Assembly (NCBI GenBank): GCA_023630585.1
Contig: CM042546.1
Location: 12,132,810-12,196,809, forward strand
DNA length: 64,000 nt
Reading direction: 5' to 3'
Source of the DNA: Cranoglanis bouderius
Lineage: Eukaryota; Chordata; Actinopteri; Siluriformes; Cranoglanididae
A program made the translations under genes and the position numbers. This document shows positions 59,876 through 64,000 of this stretch, in pieces. Numbering within the stretch: position 1 is the first letter of the stretch; every line of letters starts with the position of its first letter. The notes beneath the pieces are model-generated. The model was not told the DNA's origin. It ran no database searches and saw nothing but the letters and a program-made list of their open reading frames with translations.

Positions 59876-60579
59876 AAAAGCATCTCCACAGCGCCGGTCA
59901 ATCAATGAAAAAACAATTACGGCTGGAGACTCTGTAGGTCAGCGCAGCCGTCCTTACGCTGATATACTTCAGTGACCTGTAAGAGTGATTACAGTACAAC
60001 ACACTGACTAAAGCAGTCAGGTGTGAACGTTTTTAATGTTGATCGATGACGTAAACGTGAAACTGGCGGTTTATCCGTTTGTCACGGTACCAAATCTGCC
60101 AGATCAATCACTTCAAATGTGTACAACTCTCATTAACCCTTAACCATTAACCCTTAAACGGTGCAAACACAACAATGCCTGTGCAATGAAACAGCGCGTC
60201 TTGAAACTTAATAATTTAAGAATTATGACGTACATCTTTTACAAAATGCTCGGATTAGTAGTCGGTCAGCTGAATAGCTTAACCCCTAACAGATTTACAC
60301 AACTAGCATAGCTTATTATTACATATTTGTAATTTGTAAATAGGTTGCGAGCTATGTTTGAGTTCATTTAGGAATTTTATGCTCATTTATAGGTCAGTTA
60401 ATAAACAAAAAACCTGAACCTGGTCATTCATAGGAGGTGGGGTTAAGTTCAAATAACTTTTCTCCAAGCTTCCTAATCCAGATCGAGCTGAAATTTGGTG
60501 TACTGCATTGTTGTGCTCATCTGTGAGTGTATTTCTGCTCTTGACTGGGTTACGGGGAAAAAAAAAAGAAAAAAGTTTA

Positions 60580-60715
60580 CAGCATGCACTTCATGAAACT
60601 TAACAGTATGTTAATCTCTAGTGTCCTGTGCAAATTGGTACGAACTAGCCGCTAGGGGCTCTATTTGCAAAAGGGTGCTTGGCCCCCCACAGATCGCTGC
60701 TTGTGGCTGCTGTTA
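60580..60715 (+). repeat. Dispersed repeat copy, partner of 61285-61410
   Basis: AACAGTATGTTAATCTCTAG and CCACAGATCGCTGCTTG have counterparts in the second copy about 700 bp on. Likely parts of a common fish repeat; class not recognised. Confidence 0.5.
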
Positions 60716-61284
60716 TTTTTAATTATTGTTAATATTTTGTCATAGAAATGACATTTCGCATGTAACTATTGAGCATTATTAGACTCTGTTCTTGTATCAT
60801 TGTTGCACAAAAAACAAACAAACAAACAAACAACAAAGAAAAATAATCATGGCTCCTGATGTTTCGCAACGTGTAATGTTTACGCATGCGTGACGGATTT
60901 TCAAGCCGTAAAACATGAATGCACGTGTGGTAAATTGTTGCTACCAAATCTGCGGCCCTGCCTGATTTTGCACGTTTTATTATGCTTTATAATGCTGCCC
61001 GGTTTGGACTGCGTATTTGTGTCATATTCCCACGTTACAGTGCATTTAGTGACATTTAGTATTAGTATGAGGAACATAATCAATTATTAATTTTAAACCT
61101 ATGAATAAAAATATATGTGGCCTTTTGAATTACACAATTACTGTTACGGTTATTATCTTGGCTATTCCAACTAAAATCTGTACAAAACAGATTAGTGTGT
61201 ATATATATCACAGCTGCCATTAGCCAATCAGCTTTCAGCAGGCGTTTTACAGGGTTGGTATTGAGGGTTGGTATACAGTCACAA

Positions 61285-61410
61285 AACCTGAACAGTATGT
61301 GTATCTCTGGTCTCTTGATTGTTTCTGTTTAACTCGACAAGAACGGGCCACTGGGGGCATCTGTGCGAACGGTGCTTGGACCCTGCAGATCGCTGCTTGC
61401 AGCGATATTT
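61285..61410 (+). repeat. Dispersed repeat copy, partner of 60580-60715
   Basis: AACAGTATGTGTATCTCTGG and CTGCAGATCGCTGCTTG match the first copy. Confidence 0.5.
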
Positions 61411-62210
61411 ATGGGTCCAAGCACAAACTATTGTTCTTGTTTGGGTTATACTTCTTCTTTCTTGCAACAAATCGTGCAGACCAATCTGTAAGTTGTAGAG
61501 TTGTGAAATTTGTTCGGCTGCTCAGGCAAGCGAGGTGAGCCCAGTCGGCCTAATGGTGGCGCTATAGTGAAACACAGTGTACATTTCAGCCCATACCCCA
61601 AGAACTAGAGACAAAATTCTTTTTTCCTCCGATTCCTTTGCTAATTTCAAACCTGCAATTTGCACCATTAAGCTTCGCATATTGTGTGTGCTACAGTTAC
61701 ACTGTTCAAAAAGCATGAAGCAGGATATCAAACACATTGGACACGCCTCCTAAATACACTGCACTTCCATAAGTATTTTTCAAACAGCTCAAAATGATGA
61801 TCTGTCTCCGTTTTATTGCTTATATTAATTATTGTTGACGCTTGTGTGTATGTGTATTTACTTGGATATTCGTGTGCATGTGTTTTGTCTTCGGACGCCA
61901 GGTTCTGGCTCGTTGTGTTGTTTTGCGTTTTCTTTAATTAATCATAATGATTAAATGCTTAGAAGCATTAGGCTGTGAGTGTTTTCTGCTTTGATACAGG
62001 AAATCGATGCATCAAGCCTTCCTGTCTGTGACACATCATTTTCATTAGCTTATTGGCTGCAGTATCCAGGTAAATCGTTGGCGTTTTCAAAGACCCAGTG
62101 TATTTCTTCAACACCCTCCCCCCAGTATTCCAAATTATTGTTATTTTTTTTTGGGGGGGAAGCCACTTTGTTTAAAACTTTCCTCAAATATAAGCTTGTC
62201 ATTATTTTTG

Positions 62211-62284
62211 CTGATACTTAATGGTGCTCACATACATTTGGCTCGGATAGCAAGTAACGTACACGTCACTGGAGCTTTTTTTCA
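62211..62284 (+). repeat. Direct repeat, left copy (flanks a Tc1 remnant)
   Basis: Contains GCTGATACTTAATGG, GGCTCGGATAGCAAGTAACG and GGAGCTTTTT. The partner at 63064-63134 has the same blocks in the same order. Confidence 0.7.
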
Positions 62285-62314
62285 ACACATCGCAGAGTTT
62301 AGGGCTAATACAAT

Positions 62315-63062
62315 TGTATGCAAAAGTCTGGGCACCCCTGACCAAATTATATGTAGTTTTGAAATATTTCAATATTGTCAATGACGTTCAAGTCAGGGGA
62401 CTGTGAGGCCCATTCCAAAAACTTCATCTTGCATTTCTAGAAGTAGTTCAAGGTGGATTTTGAGATGTACTATGGATCTGTTGTAGAAGCCAGTTTCTTT
62501 TCAGCTTCAGTTTCTTGACTTATTGTCACACATTTGACTGCAGAATTTGCTGATTTTTATTGGCATCCATTATTTCATCGAACTATACAGTTTTTCCCAT
62601 GCCACTGCTTTCCTGCTGCCACACAATCTCAAAGTATAACTCATATCTACCCCCTTGCTTAACACTTGGCAACGTGTTCTTTTCCTCAAATGCTACTCTT
62701 TTATCCCCTACAAACATACCTTTGGTGATTGTGGCCGTAGAGATCCATTTTACTTCATCAGACCACAGCACCTGTTTCCAAAATGCCTCTGGTGTATCTT
62801 GATATTTTTTGCATTCATCAGCATGTGTTCGCATTGGTGATGAAGTTGCAGGTAAAGTTTCCTGTTGCAGGTAAAGTTTCCTTCTGATGACTCTTCCATG
62901 CAGATCATGTTTGTGCAAGCACCACTGCATCACGACCCTTGTGTCAGATAAATCTTCCTGCAGTTCTATCCGAGAGATTTCTTGGCGTTAAGTTTCTTGC
63001 CTTGACTTCCACAGCTGCCATGTCGTAACGGTATTTCAGACAGGTGTTCATTACTATCGAAA
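62315..63062 (-). mobile_element. Degenerate Tc1-like element, minus orientation
   Basis: The plus-strand terminus is GTATGCAAAAGTCTGGGCAC at about 62318. A minus-strand ORF (62933-62583) encodes MQWCLHKHDLHGRVIRRK and later FWKQVLWSDEVKW, the Tc1 region around the first catalytic Asp. A 20-bp tandem duplication (TTGCAGGTAAAGTTTCC twice, about 62844-62882) lies inside it. The far terminus is missing. The element lies between two long direct repeats. Confidence 0.8.
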
Positions 63063-63063
63063 A

Positions 63064-63134
63064 GCTGATACTTTAATGGCATTCATACGTTCGGTTCAGA
63101 TCGCAAGTAACGTACACATCAACGGAGCTTTTTC
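63064..63134 (+). repeat. Direct repeat, right copy (flanks a Tc1 remnant)
   Basis: Contains GCTGATACTTTAATGG, GGTTCAGATCGCAAGTAACG and CGGAGCTTTTT, matching 62211-62284 with substitutions. Confidence 0.7.
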
Positions 63135-63384
63135 GAATGTAAAAAAATGGTTGCGACTCGGTAAATAAGAATGTAACAGGATGTAATAAGATCCACTATA
63201 AGATAATAAGTAACTATTTTTAGAAGTTGCTTAAAACATTTGTTTACTTTAGCATTGCTTGTGCCTGCGGTGCCGTTCACGCGCGCATTTCTGCATACTC
63301 TTTGGCGTGCTTCCTTTTGAGGTGGTTCAAGGTGGTTTGTTGTCTTTCCTCGACTTGCCAATGTTGCCTTTGCAAGCAACCGTT

Positions 63385-63570
63385 GTTTTACTGCACGTCC
63401 GTTGTGTAAAATCCAGCAGTTCTATGTAAGGTTTGTTGTTAATGATAATGAGCGCATTAATACAAACCCGGTTTATATGAACTGCTGTCAGAGCTGCTGT
63501 TCTAGAGAATTAGTCATCACCATCTGAACCAATCAGAATCGACCATTCAGCAGCACCGTGGTCTAAATAC
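63385..63570 (-). repeat. Family-A dispersed repeat fragment, inverted
   Basis: GAGCGCATTAATACAAACCC, GAGCTGCTGTTCTAGAGAAT, CATCTGAACCAATCAGAATC and CAGCACCGTGGTCTAAATA. Confidence 0.65.
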
Positions 63571-63635
63571 GGATAAACGTTTATGAATATTGTACGATGT
63601 TGTTTTTTTTCCTGCTGAGTGCAGTCTCTCTTGAG

Positions 63636-63640
<5 letters not shown>

Positions 63641-63687
<47 letters not shown>

Positions 63688-63880
63688 CGTTCTTTAGAGA
63701 GTTTTGGTACTTAAATACACACGAGGACTGAAATGAAACTTTATCGATCGAGCCTACTACAAATAAGGAAATGACAGAAATAAGAGAGAAAGGATTAATT
63801 ACTCATCTCTCTGGCACATTATTGATCACCAACTTTCTCCAAGTATTAACCTCTCAGACAAGGAGAGGAGTGTGTGTGTA

Positions 63881-63977
<97 letters not shown>
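63641..63977. repeat. (CT)n and (GT)n arrays at the right edge
   Basis: CT 63641-63681 and GT 63872-63977 (over 50 units). Confidence 0.96.
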
Positions 63978-63979
<2 letters not shown>

Positions 63980-64000
63980 GCGGAGAGAGCTGGATAGACA

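Larger units (their letters stand above)
59310..62200. other. Intergenic, fragmentary repeats
   Basis: Apart from the related pair at 60580 and 61285 and short CT/CA arrays at 59819-59874, I see only AT-rich sequence and small spurious ORFs. Confidence 0.45.

Noticed and set aside
60134..60162. TTAACCC-like repeats suggesting interstitial telomere
   Set aside because: Only three imperfect TTAACCC units with irregular spacing; not a telomeric array.

Overview
The window is nuclear DNA of a teleost fish. The evidence is interrupted genes with GT-AG introns, fish-type Tc1 transposons, SINE-like repeats with fish-typical tails, and an extreme density of dinucleotide microsatellites. Several dispersed repeats resemble ones I associate with catfishes (Siluriformes), but that narrower placement is inference. 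I see no rRNA, tRNA, CRISPR array or bacterial-style operon.

Three gene loci can be supported. (1) bsdc1, minus strand, 32439 down to 25655: a complete 11-exon gene whose joined exons give 1245 nt, or 414 codons plus stop, with phases that fit at every junction. (2) An Olig-family bHLH gene, minus strand, 39342 to 38608: a single intact 244-residue ORF with an upstream TATA box, best matching olig4, the Olig paralogue missing from mammals. (3) A Toll-like receptor of the TLR11 subfamily, plus strand, 54333 to 57423. Its ectodomain is broken by four 1-nt frameshifts and one in-frame TGA, but its membrane segment and cytoplasmic TIR domain remain open.

Layout. 1-2045 and about 3620-5110 are GTGA-type satellite. 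5.1-25 kb is intergenic, with Tc1 remnants at 8.7-10.0 and 20.0-21.1 kb, SINE-like repeats, CA and GA arrays, and a 94-bp tandem duplication at 23.4 kb. 25.6-32.4 kb is bsdc1; its introns carry a nested pair of miniature transposons and several copies of a recurrent repeat called family A here. 32.5-43 kb surrounds olig4 and holds several GC-balanced, non-repetitive blocks rich in homeodomain-like sites, which are candidate developmental enhancers. 43-53 kb is repeat-dominated: a piggyBac-type MITE, a Tc1 copy at 45.8-47.2 kb, and CACT satellite with a 100-bp higher-order unit at 50.6 kb. 53-57.4 kb holds the TLR pseudogene. 57.4-64 kb is intergenic, with a foldback-like Tc1 derivative at 58.3-59.3 kb and another Tc1 remnant at 62.3-63.0 kb flanked by long direct repeats.

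The genes do not form one pathway. bsdc1 and olig4 lie in the same orientation 6.2 kb apart, and the sequence between them looks regulatory. The TLR locus appears to be an independent, decaying innate-immunity gene.
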